From positions 1 to 37,061 of the forward strand of contig JAPKDL010000020.1 in assembly GCA_028822585.1 (NCBI GenBank): a stretch of DNA of 37,061 nt, given 5' to 3'. The DNA comes from Alphaproteobacteria bacterium (GTDB lineage Bacteria > Pseudomonadota > Alphaproteobacteria > UBA8366 > GCA-2717185). Shown here piece after piece: positions 1-8,864 of the stretch (position 1 is its first letter; every line of letters starts with the position of its first letter). The notes below the pieces were generated by a model. The model saw nothing but the letters and a program-made list of their open reading frames with translations, was not told the DNA's origin and did no database searches. Position numbers and translations under genes: made by a program.

Positions 1-2
1 TG

Positions 3-65
3 GGTGCGCTGAGCCATTTCCTGGGTGGAGAACTGGCCAAACTGGAAATCCGCACCGCTGCATAA
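3..65 (+). CDS. C-terminal end of an unidentified protein
   Basis: Only the last 20 codons before a TAA lie in the window; the peptide ends ELAKLEIRTAA. The frame is open to the left edge, so the gene starts outside the window. It sits about 100 bases ahead of the broken ribokinase-type gene on the same strand, so it could belong to a sugar or nucleoside operon. The fragment is too short to recognise a family. Confidence 0.45.
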   Translation, partial: GALSHFLGGELAKLEIRTAA

Positions 66-164
66 TAACCACGCGTAATAACAGCAACACGAATTGGTGG
101 TTGATACAACCCGCCTTTGGTGATCCGATTACGGTGTAATTCCACATTTCGGGACCCGTCCGCC

Positions 165-1082
165 ATGACCACCGTTTTTGGCTCTATCAACATCGATTTG
201 GTTCAGCGAACACCGCATTTTCCCGCGCCCGGCGAAACCGTTTTATGTGACAGTTATGAGTTGGTTCCGGGCAGCAAAGGCGCCAATCAAGCGTTGGCCG
301 CGGCACGCGCCGGCGCCTCAACCGCGATGATCGGCAGGGTCGGATGGGATTTATTTGCCGAAATGGCACTCCGCGACCTTCGGAAAATTGGTGTGGATGT
401 TACTTGCGTTAGGCAATCCATCCGGCACACCGCCAGCGTTCAAGTCGCCGATGACGGCGAAAACGCCATCGTCGTCTCCAGCGGCGCCAACCAGGTCGTC
501 ACTGCGAACCAAGCGCCCGATTCCATGTTCACGCCGGACACAACCGTCCTTTTACAAATGGACGTCCCCGTTAATGGAAAACTGGGCGTTCCTGCAGCGC
601 GCCCATGGCGCTGTCCGTTGCACTATCCTCAACGCCGCGCCCACCGCCTTTGTCCCAGATGACGCGATGAAACAACTTGACACCTTAATCGTCAACGAGG
701 GCGAAGGCGCAGCGATTACCGCTCAAGCGGGCCTGACAGCATCCTCGTAATGCGATGTCCCCCGGCAATTGGCGCAGCGATATGGATGACCTGTATTCTG
801 ACGTTGGGTGCTGAGGTCGCAATTGTTGCGGGTTCAGGGAACAGTTTTTCCGTCGACGCCGCCTCCGTAACGCCCCTCGACACCACTGGCGCGGGCGACA
901 CCTTCGTGGGCGTTCTCGCCGCCGGGTTGGACGGCGGCATGGATTTAAGGACCAGCGCCACGCGGGCCAGCCTGGCGGCAAGTTTGGCCTCTACCGTCAC
1001 TGGCGCGCAAACCTCCATCCCAACCGCGTCAGTAATTGATGCGAATTCGCATCTTTTGCCGAAGATTAAAACGTTGAGCTAG
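165..1082 (+). pseudogene. PfkB/ribokinase-family sugar kinase, broken by frameshifts
   Basis: Three reading frames joined end to end give a near-complete ribokinase-like protein (ATP:sugar phosphotransferase). The first part starts at ATG 165 with MTTVFGSINIDLV and carries the family's N-terminal GSKGANQALAAARAG motif. Near 573 one extra base shifts the frame, and the protein continues as MENWAFLQRAHG and LNAAPTAFVPDDA. An in-frame TAA stands at 748-750, and a second shift near 785 leads to LTLGAEVAIV and the PfkB signature DTTGAGDTFVG, which contains the catalytic Asp. The order of motifs and total length of about 300 residues match ribokinase. Two shifts plus a stop make a single sequencing error unlikely, so I read it as a pseudogene. 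The true substrate cannot be told. Confidence 0.85.
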
Positions 1083-1093
1083 AAATCACGCCT

Positions 1094-2374
1094 TCAACGC
1101 TGCGCCACGCTCTTCAAGATCGCATAAGCCCTATCAATTTGTTCGTCACCGGGGTGATCCTTGTCCAATTTAACAGAAACCGAAGGCTCGATCCCTTTCC
1201 CCACCGTTTGACCCGACGGGGTATAATATCGCGATGTCGTCAATTTCAGCGCATCACCGTTCCCGAGCGGCAGAATCGTCTGTACGGAGCCCTTGCCAAA
1301 ACTGCGCGTCCCGACAAGGGTCGCGCGACGATGATCCCGTAAAGCTCCGGCCAGGATTTCTGACGCTGATGCCGAACCTTTATTGATCAACACGACCAAA
1401 GGCGCCCCATCGGTCACATCGCCATGAGCCGCGGTATAACGTTGCCGGTGGGTCCGCCCGCGCGTGAGCACGATATCGCCCTCGTTCAAAAGCGCATCCG
1501 ACAGCGTTATCGCCTGTTCGAGCAACCCACCGGGATTATTACGTAAATCCAGCACATAACCCGCCAATCCACCACCCGCCTGCGCCCGGATATCGTGGAC
1601 AGCCTGCACAAACTCCCGCGTTGTCCGGGACGAAAACGCCGTGATTCGGATATAACCGATATGGCCGTCAAGTTTCCACCGAACCGCCTTGATTCGAACC
1701 ACCGAGCGAACAATGTGAACATCAAAGGATGGCTCGCCCACCCGCGATACGGTGAGGGTAACGTCACTGCCAACCGGGCCCCGCAGACGCGCGACCGCTT
1801 CACGTAGCACTAAGCCTGAAAGTGTTGCGCCATCCGCATGGGTGATTAGATCGCCCGCCTTAATTCCAGCCTTCGCAGCCGGGGTGCCGTCAATGGGCGA
1901 AATCACTTTGATGAAATCGCCTTCTTTGGTTACCTGAATGCCAATACCGCTGAACCGGCCCTTCGTTTGGTCGCGCATTGCGCTGTAACTTCTCGCGTCC
2001 AGGTAACTACTATAAGGGTCCAAATCCCCCAACATCCCGCGAATAGCAGCCTGGACCAATTGGTTGCGATTCGCATCGGTGGGTTGTGGATACGCCACCC
2101 GCATTCCTTTGGTCGCCGCGCCAACCAAACGGGAATAATCAATATTATCGACATAATAGTCGCGAACCCGGTCGATGATCGCCACAAAAAGCTTAAAATT
2201 AGCTGATTCTAGCCCAAGCTTGACGCCAGCCCCAGTGCTGTAATGGGAAACAGTCTCCAAAAACTGTTCCGTCGCCGCCACCGATTCAGGCGCAGGGCTT
2301 TGACGTTGCACAACGCCACACCCGACGGCGAACGCCAGTATTATCAGGTAAAGCGCAGATCGCTTAATGTTCAT
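1094..2374 (-). CDS. S41-family C-terminal processing peptidase, lipoprotein form (CtpA-like)
   Basis: This is a tail-specific serine protease predicted to act in the periplasm. The N-terminus is a lipoprotein signal with a lipobox ending in FAVGC (Cys19), so anchoring to a membrane is likely. A PDZ domain begins near residue 141 (FSGIGIQV, then GTPAAKAGIKAGDLI), followed by the peptidase core. The Ser/Lys dyad of the Prc/CtpA family is visible: Ser336 in GSASASEI and Lys361 in FGKGSVQT, with the 25-residue spacing also found in E. coli Prc. The C-terminus ends soon after the core, as in short CtpA proteins. The gene is convergent with the broken sugar kinase, ending 11 bases from it. It lacks an envC-type or rppH neighbour, so the physiological substrate is unknown. 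Confidence 0.9.
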   Translation of the reverse strand: MNIKRSALYLIILAFAVGCGVVQRQSPAPESVAATEQFLETVSHYSTGAGVKLGLESANFKLFVAIIDRVRDYYVDNIDYSRLVGAATKGMRVAYPQPTDANRNQLVQAAIRGMLGDLDPYSSYLDARSYSAMRDQTKGRFSGIGIQVTKEGDFIKVISPIDGTPAAKAGIKAGDLITHADGATLSGLVLREAVARLRGPVGSDVTLTVSRVGEPSFDVHIVRSVVRIKAVRWKLDGHIGYIRITAFSSRTTREFVQAVHDIRAQAGGGLAGYVLDLRNNPGGLLEQAITLSDALLNEGDIVLTRGRTHRQRYTAAHGDVTDGAPLVVLINKGSASASEILAGALRDHRRATLVGTRSFGKGSVQTILPLGNGDALKLTTSRYYTPSGQTVGKGIEPSVSVKLDKDHPGDEQIDRAYAILKSVAQR

Positions 2375-2832
2375 CTTTCGAGCTTTTTTGCCTTGGCAGC
2401 GTTTCGGGGTGAATTATAGGCCGCGCTGAACCATTCCAACATAATATTTAGCCCCACTGTCCTAATATGCGACCTCTGCATTAGGGTCTTTTTTAGGCTC
2501 GAGAGCGTTAAGTTTGTCAGTATGACGAGATATCACAGCCGCAACGTCGGTTCTTCAGTATTTTTAGCGAGTATTTTAAGGAATCCCCAAAATACGGCCG
2601 CATTTACCCTGTGGGGACCGATCTTCGAACACCATACAGGGTGAGAACTTTAGCTCCCTTGCCGATGTTACTCGCCATTGCCGCCAGCCCATAATATGGC
2701 ACCGATTATGCCCACCATCGCCGTGGTTTGACATAAATATTCGCAGACCCTGAAACATCCATTTGTAGTTCCAATGCGGATCATATGTAATCCTCGCCAT
2801 AAATTGGTCCGAATTAGTTAAGGAAAAATCAC
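2375..2832. other. Divergent intergenic region between protease and dienelactone hydrolase genes
   Basis: This region must hold the outward promoters of both flanking genes. Apart from the inverted repeat at 2461-2496 I see only a 74-codon minus-strand frame at 2576-2800. It has no recognisable domain and a composition typical of chance frames, so I do not call it a gene. A good Shine-Dalgarno sequence (AAGGA) precedes the plus-strand gene at 2833. Confidence 0.5.
2461..2496 (+). terminator. Possible rho-independent terminator or orphan inverted repeat
   Basis: The arms CCTAATATGC and GCATTAGG flank a short loop and are followed by TCTTTTTT, the shape of an intrinsic terminator read on the plus strand. 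No plus-strand gene ends just upstream, since the protease gene before it is on the minus strand. It may therefore be a leftover or chance structure. One bulged base weakens the stem. Confidence 0.25.
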
Positions 2833-3558
2833 ATGAACGAAAAACATATTGATATTAAAACCGACGGCGAAGATATGCCCACGTTCACGTGCTGGCCGGA
2901 CGGCGACGGTCCTTTCCCCGCCATTGTCTTTTACATGGATGCGCCCGGCATCCGTGAGGAACTGTATGACATGGCGCGGCGCATGGCGTCACATGGATAT
3001 TACGTTATTTTACCAGACTTGTTTTACCGCTTTGGGACCATACGGTTTCCGTTTCGCGACGGCAACACCCGCAAGATTTGGCAAACGGCGATGGCGAACC
3101 TGAGCAACACTAACGTCATGGACGACACACGCGTATTGCTGTCCTACATGGAGGATCAGCCTCAAGTAAAACCCGGTGCCAAGGCGTGTATCGGGTATTG
3201 CATGAGCGGCCGCATTGTCACCGCGGCGGCGGGGACATTCCCAGACATCTTCGCGGCTAACGCTTCGTTGTATGGGGTTGAGATTGTCACCGAAAAGGAA
3301 GATTCCGCGCATCATCTTGTTAAAAATATCAAAGGCGAGATGTATTTCGGATTTGCGGAAACCGATTCGACGGTACCAAGTTTTGTCGTACCTACATTGA
3401 CCGCAGAGCTGGAAGAGTACGGCACGTCTTACACCCTGGAAACGCATCCCGGCACTGGTCATGGCTTCTGTTTCAAATCACGGGACGTGTACGACGAAGC
3501 GGCGGCGGAAAAGGTGCACGCGCTTTTCATGGATATGTGCGCGCGTCATTTATCTTAA
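2833..3558 (+). CDS. Dienelactone hydrolase family alpha/beta hydrolase
   Basis: The protein has 241 residues and the alpha/beta-hydrolase layout of dienelactone hydrolases, which open lactone rings in ring-cleavage pathways or act as general esterases. The nucleophile elbow is GYCMSGR with Cys123, the cysteine nucleophile typical of this family rather than serine. The catalytic His is probably His210 in GTGHGFCF, and an Asp near residue 178 (TDSTVP) completes the triad. It is cytosolic, with no signal peptide. The start is supported by AAGGA about 8 bases upstream. It stands alone, convergent with the threonine ammonia-lyase gene, so the neighbours do not identify the substrate. Confidence 0.87.
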   Translation: MNEKHIDIKTDGEDMPTFTCWPDGDGPFPAIVFYMDAPGIREELYDMARRMASHGYYVILPDLFYRFGTIRFPFRDGNTRKIWQTAMANLSNTNVMDDTRVLLSYMEDQPQVKPGAKACIGYCMSGRIVTAAAGTFPDIFAANASLYGVEIVTEKEDSAHHLVKNIKGEMYFGFAETDSTVPSFVVPTLTAELEEYGTSYTLETHPGTGHGFCFKSRDVYDEAAAEKVHALFMDMCARHLS

Positions 3559-3584
3559 TGCAATTCGGCGTTAATTGAGGCCTA

Positions 3585-5099
3585 TCAGTTCAGGAACGTC
3601 TTGTAGACGGGATTTTCCGTTTCCGGCCAATAGTTATAGCCGAGCTTGTCTAAAAATGCCTGAAACTGCTTGGCGTCGCTTTTGGCCACCTGCATCCCGC
3701 ACAGGACACGACCAAAGGCGGCACCATGATTACGGTAATGGAACAGGCTGATATTCCACCGTTCGCCCATATGGTTGAGAAAATTGAGCAGGGCGCCAGG
3801 GCGTTCGGGAAATTCAAACCGGTAGATAACTTCATTTTCGATGTTCGGTAGCCGTCCGCCCACCATATAGCGGATATGAAGTTTTGCCGTATCGTTATCG
3901 CTTAGATCGACGACCGAATACCCGTTTTTACCAAGCGCCTTCATGATCGTGTCATGTTCCTTACCGCCACTGCCGACGCGTAAGCCAAGGAATATCTGCG
4001 CCACACCTTCATCCGCATAGCGATAATTGAACTCGGTTACCGACCGCTTGCCCAATATGTTGCAAAATTTTCGAAAACTGCCGCGTTTCTCTGGGATTGT
4101 GACCGCGAACAAGGATTCCCGATTCTCTCCAAGTTCCGCGCGTTCTGAAACATGACGCAAGCGGTCAAAATTTATATTCGCGCCGCTGTTGATTGCGATC
4201 AGGGTTTTATCTTTCAACCCATGCGCGGTGGCGTATTTTTTGAGCCCCGCCAAGGCGAGCGCACCGGCAGGTTCCGCAATGACGCGGGTGTCTTCAAAGA
4301 TATCCTTCACCGCGGCGCAAATTTCATCAACGCTGTTGAGAACCATGTCGTCCACCACCTGGCGCGCAATGCGGAAGGTCTCTTTGCCGACCTGCGCGAC
4401 GGCGACGCCGTCGGCAAAAATCCCAACCTGATCAAGAGTCACCCGGCGCTTTTTCTGCAGCGACTGATACATCGACGCCGCATCTTCCGGTTCAACACCA
4501 ATAATTTTCACCTCTGGCCGGACCGCTTTCACATAGGCGCCAATACCCGATAACAATCCACCGCCGCCAACGGGAATAAAAATTGCATGAATATCTCCCA
4601 TATGCTGGCGCAAAATTTCCATGCCCACCGTCCCCTGCCCCGCAATCACATCTGGATCGTCATAGGGATGGACGAAGGTCAATTTCCGATCCGCGGCAAT
4701 CTCCATCGCACGGGCGTAGGCTTCCTGAAAATCATCGCCGTGCAGAATGATTTCCGGGCTCCATTTAACCACGGACTGAACTTTGATTTCCGGCGTGGTT
4801 TCCGGCATAACGATGGTCGCACGCACACCAAGTTTTTGCGCCGAAAGTGCGACACCTTGGGCGTGATTACCTGCCGACGCCGCAATAACACCTTTGGTCC
4901 GATCCTCTTCCGACAAACGAATAAGTTTATTGTAAGCGCCGCGCACCTTGAAAGAAAAGACAGGCTGCAAATCTTCCCGCTTGATCAAGACACGATTGCC
5001 CAACCGCTGCGACATATTATTCGCATCTTCCAACGGCGTTTCTCGCGCCACGTCATAAACGCGCGCGTTTAAAATTTTATTCAGGTACTTTTTAATCAC
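3585..5099 (-). CDS. ilvA: Threonine ammonia-lyase, long biosynthetic type with two ACT-like domains
   Basis: The enzyme deaminates L-threonine to 2-oxobutanoate, the first step of isoleucine synthesis. The PLP domain fills residues 1 to about 320, with Lys51 in FSFKVRG as the cofactor lysine, the substrate loop SAGNHAQG and the phosphate-binding GGGG stretch. The rest (about 330-504) is a pair of ACT-like regulatory modules, one opening SLFAVTIPEKRGSF and the other IYRFEFPERPGAL. This is the isoleucine-inhibited architecture of E. coli IlvA, and the 504-residue length fits. The start is GTG at 5099. It is the last gene of a four-gene minus-strand run, 24 bases after the dehydratase. That placement is unusual, and the partner is probably not the branched-chain IlvD. 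Confidence 0.93.
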   Translation of the reverse strand: MIKKYLNKILNARVYDVARETPLEDANNMSQRLGNRVLIKREDLQPVFSFKVRGAYNKLIRLSEEDRTKGVIAASAGNHAQGVALSAQKLGVRATIVMPETTPEIKVQSVVKWSPEIILHGDDFQEAYARAMEIAADRKLTFVHPYDDPDVIAGQGTVGMEILRQHMGDIHAIFIPVGGGGLLSGIGAYVKAVRPEVKIIGVEPEDAASMYQSLQKKRRVTLDQVGIFADGVAVAQVGKETFRIARQVVDDMVLNSVDEICAAVKDIFEDTRVIAEPAGALALAGLKKYATAHGLKDKTLIAINSGANINFDRLRHVSERAELGENRESLFAVTIPEKRGSFRKFCNILGKRSVTEFNYRYADEGVAQIFLGLRVGSGGKEHDTIMKALGKNGYSVVDLSDNDTAKLHIRYMVGGRLPNIENEVIYRFEFPERPGALLNFLNHMGERWNISLFHYRNHGAAFGRVLCGMQVAKSDAKQFQAFLDKLGYNYWPETENPVYKTFLN

Positions 5100-5123
5100 G
5101 TCGCTAGATTTTCCTACCTAAAA

Positions 5124-6854
5124 TCACGGTGTCACGCGCCCATCGGGGCATTTGGCGAGGAAATCAAAATCAACGCCTTCATCGGCTTGGTTCACCGTGT
5201 CGAGATATAATTTCAAATAACCGCGTTCAGCCCCTTCGTGGGCGGGCGGCGGCGTGTAATTACCACGACGCCGGGCCAATTCTACGTCATCCACCAAAAG
5301 CTCCAACCGCCGTCCCGGCACATCCAACATGATGCGGTCTCCATTTTCGACAAGCCCCAACGGGCCGCCATCGGCAGACTCCGGCGTGATATGCAAAACT
5401 ATGGCGCCAAAGGCGGTGCCGCTCATCCGTGCGTCCGACATCCGCAACATATCCTTAACACCTTTTTCAGCGAGCTTTCGGGGAATTGGAATATAACCGG
5501 ATTCCGGCATGCCCGGCGCACCCTTTGGTCCAGAATTTTTTAACACCAGCACATCATCGGCCGCCACATCCAAATCGGGATCGTCGATCCGGTTGGCGAG
5601 GTCTTCCAGGGACTCGAACACCACCGCGCGACCGGTATGGCTCATCAATTCCGCGCTGGCCGCCGATTGTTTGATGATGGCGCCACCGGGCGCTAAATTT
5701 CCGCGCAACACTGCAATACCGCCAGACGGAAAGATGGGATTGTTCATCGGACGCACCACTTCCTGCGGCCAAGGGGTTGCGCCCGCATCCAGGTTTTCGC
5801 CAAGTGTGCGTCCGGACACGGTTAAACAATCGAGATTCAAAAGATGTCGCAATTCCCGCATCACTGTGGTCATGCCGCCCGCTTTTTCCAAATCTTCCAT
5901 GTAATGCTGACCGGAAGGTTTCAGGTCGACCAAAACCGGTGTTTCCTGACCCATGCGATCCAAGGCTTCCAAATCAACTTTGATGCCGCATCTTCCCGCG
6001 ACAGCTGTCATATGCACCAATCCGTTCGTTGAGCCACCAATGGCCAGCAAAATACGAAAGGCGTTGGCGAAGGCTTCGGGCGTCATAATTTTGTCCGGCG
6101 TCAAACCTTCCGCCGCTATCGCCACGGCGCGCGCGCCAGAGGCTTCAGCATGGCGCAACCGATCGGACGCCACTGCTGGGATCGCCGCACCGCCGGGCAG
6201 CATCATGCCCATCGCTTCGGTCATGCACGCCATCGTGCTGGCGGTGCCCATCACCATGCAGGTTCCCGCCGTCGGCGCCAGTCTTCCGCTTACTTCTTCG
6301 GTTTCCGCTTCGTCGATTTCACCGGCGCGGAACATCCCCCAATAACGGCGGCAATCAGTGCAAGCACCCAAACGTTCACCGCGATGGCTTCCCGTCATCA
6401 TTGGCCCGGTCACAACCTGCACTGCCGGAACATTAGCGCTGGCCGCCGCCATCAATTGTGCGGGCACAGTTTTGTCACAACCACCGATCAGAACGACCGC
6501 ATCCATCGGCTGCCCTTTGACCATCTCTTCGGTGTCCATCGACATTAAATTTCGAGTGAACATGGAGGTCGGATACGCGAAGGATTCGTGAATCGAAATT
6601 GTCGGAAACTCAATGGGTAATCCGCCCGCCAACATCACGCCACGCTTGATCGCCTCGATCAGCTCGGGCACAGTACGGTGACACGCGTTGTAACCGCTGA
6701 ACGTGTTCGCAATGCCAATGATAGGACGGTCCAGCGCATCGTCGGAATACCCCATAGCTTTGATGAACGCCTTGCGGAGGAACAGGGAAAAATCGGCGTC
6801 GCCATAACTGGTCAACCCTTTGCGCATACCTTTATTTTTGCTGTCGTCCGCCAT
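5124..6854 (-). CDS. IlvD/Edd family dehydratase, sugar-acid (L-arabinonate dehydratase-like) subtype
   Basis: This is an iron-sulphur dehydratase that removes water from a 2,3-dihydroxy acid. From the start at 6854 the three cluster cysteines are Cys58 (NACHR), Cys126 (GGCDKT) and Cys199 (GTCMVMG). The 68- and 73-residue spacings match the [2Fe-2S] cysteines reported for Rhizobium L-arabinonate dehydratase (59, 127, 200, from memory), which also supports this start. The catalytic-serine motif ARMSGTAFG is near the C-terminal third. The subtype, including MRKGLTSYGDADFS at the N-terminus, resembles sugar-acid dehydratases more than branched-chain dihydroxy-acid dehydratase. An upstream ATG at 6884 overlaps the stop of the ligase gene by one base (TAATG) and would add ten residues. 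The substrate is inferred. Confidence 0.88.
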   Translation of the reverse strand: MADDSKNKGMRKGLTSYGDADFSLFLRKAFIKAMGYSDDALDRPIIGIANTFSGYNACHRTVPELIEAIKRGVMLAGGLPIEFPTISIHESFAYPTSMFTRNLMSMDTEEMVKGQPMDAVVLIGGCDKTVPAQLMAAASANVPAVQVVTGPMMTGSHRGERLGACTDCRRYWGMFRAGEIDEAETEEVSGRLAPTAGTCMVMGTASTMACMTEAMGMMLPGGAAIPAVASDRLRHAEASGARAVAIAAEGLTPDKIMTPEAFANAFRILLAIGGSTNGLVHMTAVAGRCGIKVDLEALDRMGQETPVLVDLKPSGQHYMEDLEKAGGMTTVMRELRHLLNLDCLTVSGRTLGENLDAGATPWPQEVVRPMNNPIFPSGGIAVLRGNLAPGGAIIKQSAASAELMSHTGRAVVFESLEDLANRIDDPDLDVAADDVLVLKNSGPKGAPGMPESGYIPIPRKLAEKGVKDMLRMSDARMSGTAFGAIVLHITPESADGGPLGLVENGDRIMLDVPGRRLELLVDDVELARRRGNYTPPPAHEGAERGYLKLYLDTVNQADEGVDFDFLAKCPDGRVTP

Positions 6855-6883
6855 GATTGTTCTGTATCCCTGTTTATCGTCCA

Positions 6884-8842
6884 TTAAGTTTGAGCGTGTT
6901 CGCGCAATTCATCGATCGCTTCGGGGTTCACCAGGGAAGTTAAATCACCTTCTGGTTGGCCAAGCAGCACCGCTCGCACGAGTCTTCTCATAATTTTTAA
7001 ATTCCTGGTCTTGGGTAAATCCGATACGAACAGGATTTGTTTGGGTCGGTAGGAGCCGCCTAGCTTTTGCACTACAATCTTCGACAATTCCACCCGTAAC
7101 GCCTCATCCACAACCACATTTGGCATCGGCGTACAGACGCAACACACCGCCGTCCCTTTAATGTCATCAGGAATCCCAATAACGGCGGCCTCCACGATCT
7201 TGCCGGTTTCCATCAATGCGCTTTCGATTTCCGACGGTCCCGTGCGTTTGCCGGAAACATTGAGCGTATCGTCGGAACGGCCCAACAGGAACCACATGCC
7301 GTCTTTATCAACGGTCGCCCAATCGCCCTGGCGCCACATGCCGGGGAACATGGACCAGTAGTTTTCGATATACCGGTCGTCGTCGCGCCAAATGCCGCGC
7401 GTATTGCCAATCGACGGTTCAGTCATGACCAACTCGCCAACCTCACCGGGCCCAACCGGTTCCCCCATTTCATTCACGACCTTGGCGCCGGTACCGGGAA
7501 TGGGTCCGGCAAACGACCCCGGTTTCATTGGCGACAACACCGACGCGCACACAATGCCGACGCATTCCGTTCCACCGCTGATATTCATGATGGGAACCTC
7601 ACCATACCCGACCCGTTCAAACAGCCAAACCCAGGCGTTGTAGGTCCAGGGTTCCCCGGTTGAGCCCATAATGCGAAGATTGGGGTATTTGTATTCATCG
7701 ACTTCATCGCCAAAGCGCATCAAGGAGCGAACGGTTGTGGGCGCGATCCCCAACCATGTGACGTCATGTTCCGCCATTAACCGCCAGTGCCGAGCCGTAT
7801 CCGGGTAATCGGGTGCCCCTTCCACTGCGACCAGACTGCCACCGGAAAACGTTGTCGAGATGGCGGTCATTGGTCCCACGACCCAACCCATATCGCTCAT
7901 CCACATCATTCGGTCGTCGCGTTGGAAATCCATGCACACGGATATGTCGAGCGCGACCTTTACCGTCAGGCCAATATGACTATGCACCGTGCCCTTCGGC
8001 TTGCCCGTGGTGCCAGAGGTAAACACCAGGAAGGCGGTGTCTTCAGCATCCATAATTTCTGTCGCAGTATTCGGGTCGCCCTTCGACACCGCCTCATTCC
8101 ACCACACGTCGCGGTCCGACTGCATCACGCACGGTTCTGCCAAACGCTCGCCCAACCGTTGTACTACGAACACATCCTGAACCGACTCATTTTCAGTCAA
8201 AGCCGTATCAAGTACGGCTTTCATAGCGTAGGTCGAACCACGCCGCCACGTACCATCCGCCGTCACCACCGCCTTGGCTTCGCCTTCCGCAAGCCGTAAC
8301 GCAACCGCATCAGCACCGAACCCGGAAAACAACGGCAGCACAATCGCGCCAATTTTAACGACAGCGAACATTGCCGCGTAGGCTTCCGGCAACATCGGCA
8401 TATACAGCCCGATCACATCACCCTTACCATAGCCGCGTTGACGCAAGGCGTCAGCAAATCGGCACACCATGTCGTTGAAGCCCCGGTAAGTCAGTTCACG
8501 CGTTATCCCGTCCTCACCGTCCCAAATGATATAAGTTTTGTTCCAGATAGGCGTTTCACGATGCTTATCGAGACAGTTCAGCACTAAATTCGTTTTGCCG
8601 CCCACACACCATTTCGCCCATTCAATGCCGCGCGACACATCCATGACCTGTTGATATGGTTTATAAAACTGAACATCCAGGAACCCAAGAATCGCCGCCC
8701 AGAACCATTCCGGGTCATCGGTCGCCCGTTGATTCAAGGCCGCCAAATCGCCAATACCGGTTGTACGCAACAATCGTTGCATGACCGCATTGTCGATCAC
8801 CGCCGGGGTTGGGTGCCACAGGATATCGTCAGAATTGCCCAT
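6884..8842 (-). CDS. Acetyl-CoA synthetase-like AMP-forming acyl-CoA ligase
   Basis: This 652-residue ligase of the ANL superfamily activates a carboxylic acid to its CoA thioester via an acyl-AMP. An N-terminal acetyl-CoA-synthetase type domain is followed by the P-loop VFTSGTTGKPKG, then GSTGEPW and ISGGTE, the hinge region GRSDDTLNVSGKR, and the C-terminal TRNLKIMRR with the adenylation lysine. Length and domain order match acetyl- or propionyl-CoA synthetases. The exact acid is unknown: the motif TRNLKIMRR differs from the usual TRSGKIMRR. The gene lies 22 bases after the NHL-repeat gene and is coupled to the dehydratase gene, which suggests a shared degradation pathway. Confidence 0.88.
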   Translation of the reverse strand: MGNSDDILWHPTPAVIDNAVMQRLLRTTGIGDLAALNQRATDDPEWFWAAILGFLDVQFYKPYQQVMDVSRGIEWAKWCVGGKTNLVLNCLDKHRETPIWNKTYIIWDGEDGITRELTYRGFNDMVCRFADALRQRGYGKGDVIGLYMPMLPEAYAAMFAVVKIGAIVLPLFSGFGADAVALRLAEGEAKAVVTADGTWRRGSTYAMKAVLDTALTENESVQDVFVVQRLGERLAEPCVMQSDRDVWWNEAVSKGDPNTATEIMDAEDTAFLVFTSGTTGKPKGTVHSHIGLTVKVALDISVCMDFQRDDRMMWMSDMGWVVGPMTAISTTFSGGSLVAVEGAPDYPDTARHWRLMAEHDVTWLGIAPTTVRSLMRFGDEVDEYKYPNLRIMGSTGEPWTYNAWVWLFERVGYGEVPIMNISGGTECVGIVCASVLSPMKPGSFAGPIPGTGAKVVNEMGEPVGPGEVGELVMTEPSIGNTRGIWRDDDRYIENYWSMFPGMWRQGDWATVDKDGMWFLLGRSDDTLNVSGKRTGPSEIESALMETGKIVEAAVIGIPDDIKGTAVCCVCTPMPNVVVDEALRVELSKIVVQKLGGSYRPKQILFVSDLPKTRNLKIMRRLVRAVLLGQPEGDLTSLVNPEAIDELREHAQT

Positions 8843-8864
8843 CGTATAAATCTGCCTATCTGGC

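Noticed and set aside
2576-2800. 74-codon minus-strand frame between the protease and hydrolase genes
   Set aside because: No ribosome site, no recognisable domain and no neighbours that need it; treated as a chance frame.
5124-6854. Branched-chain dihydroxy-acid dehydratase (ilvD) because it is next to ilvA
   Set aside because: Motifs and cysteine spacing fit sugar-acid dehydratases better; adjacency alone is weak evidence.
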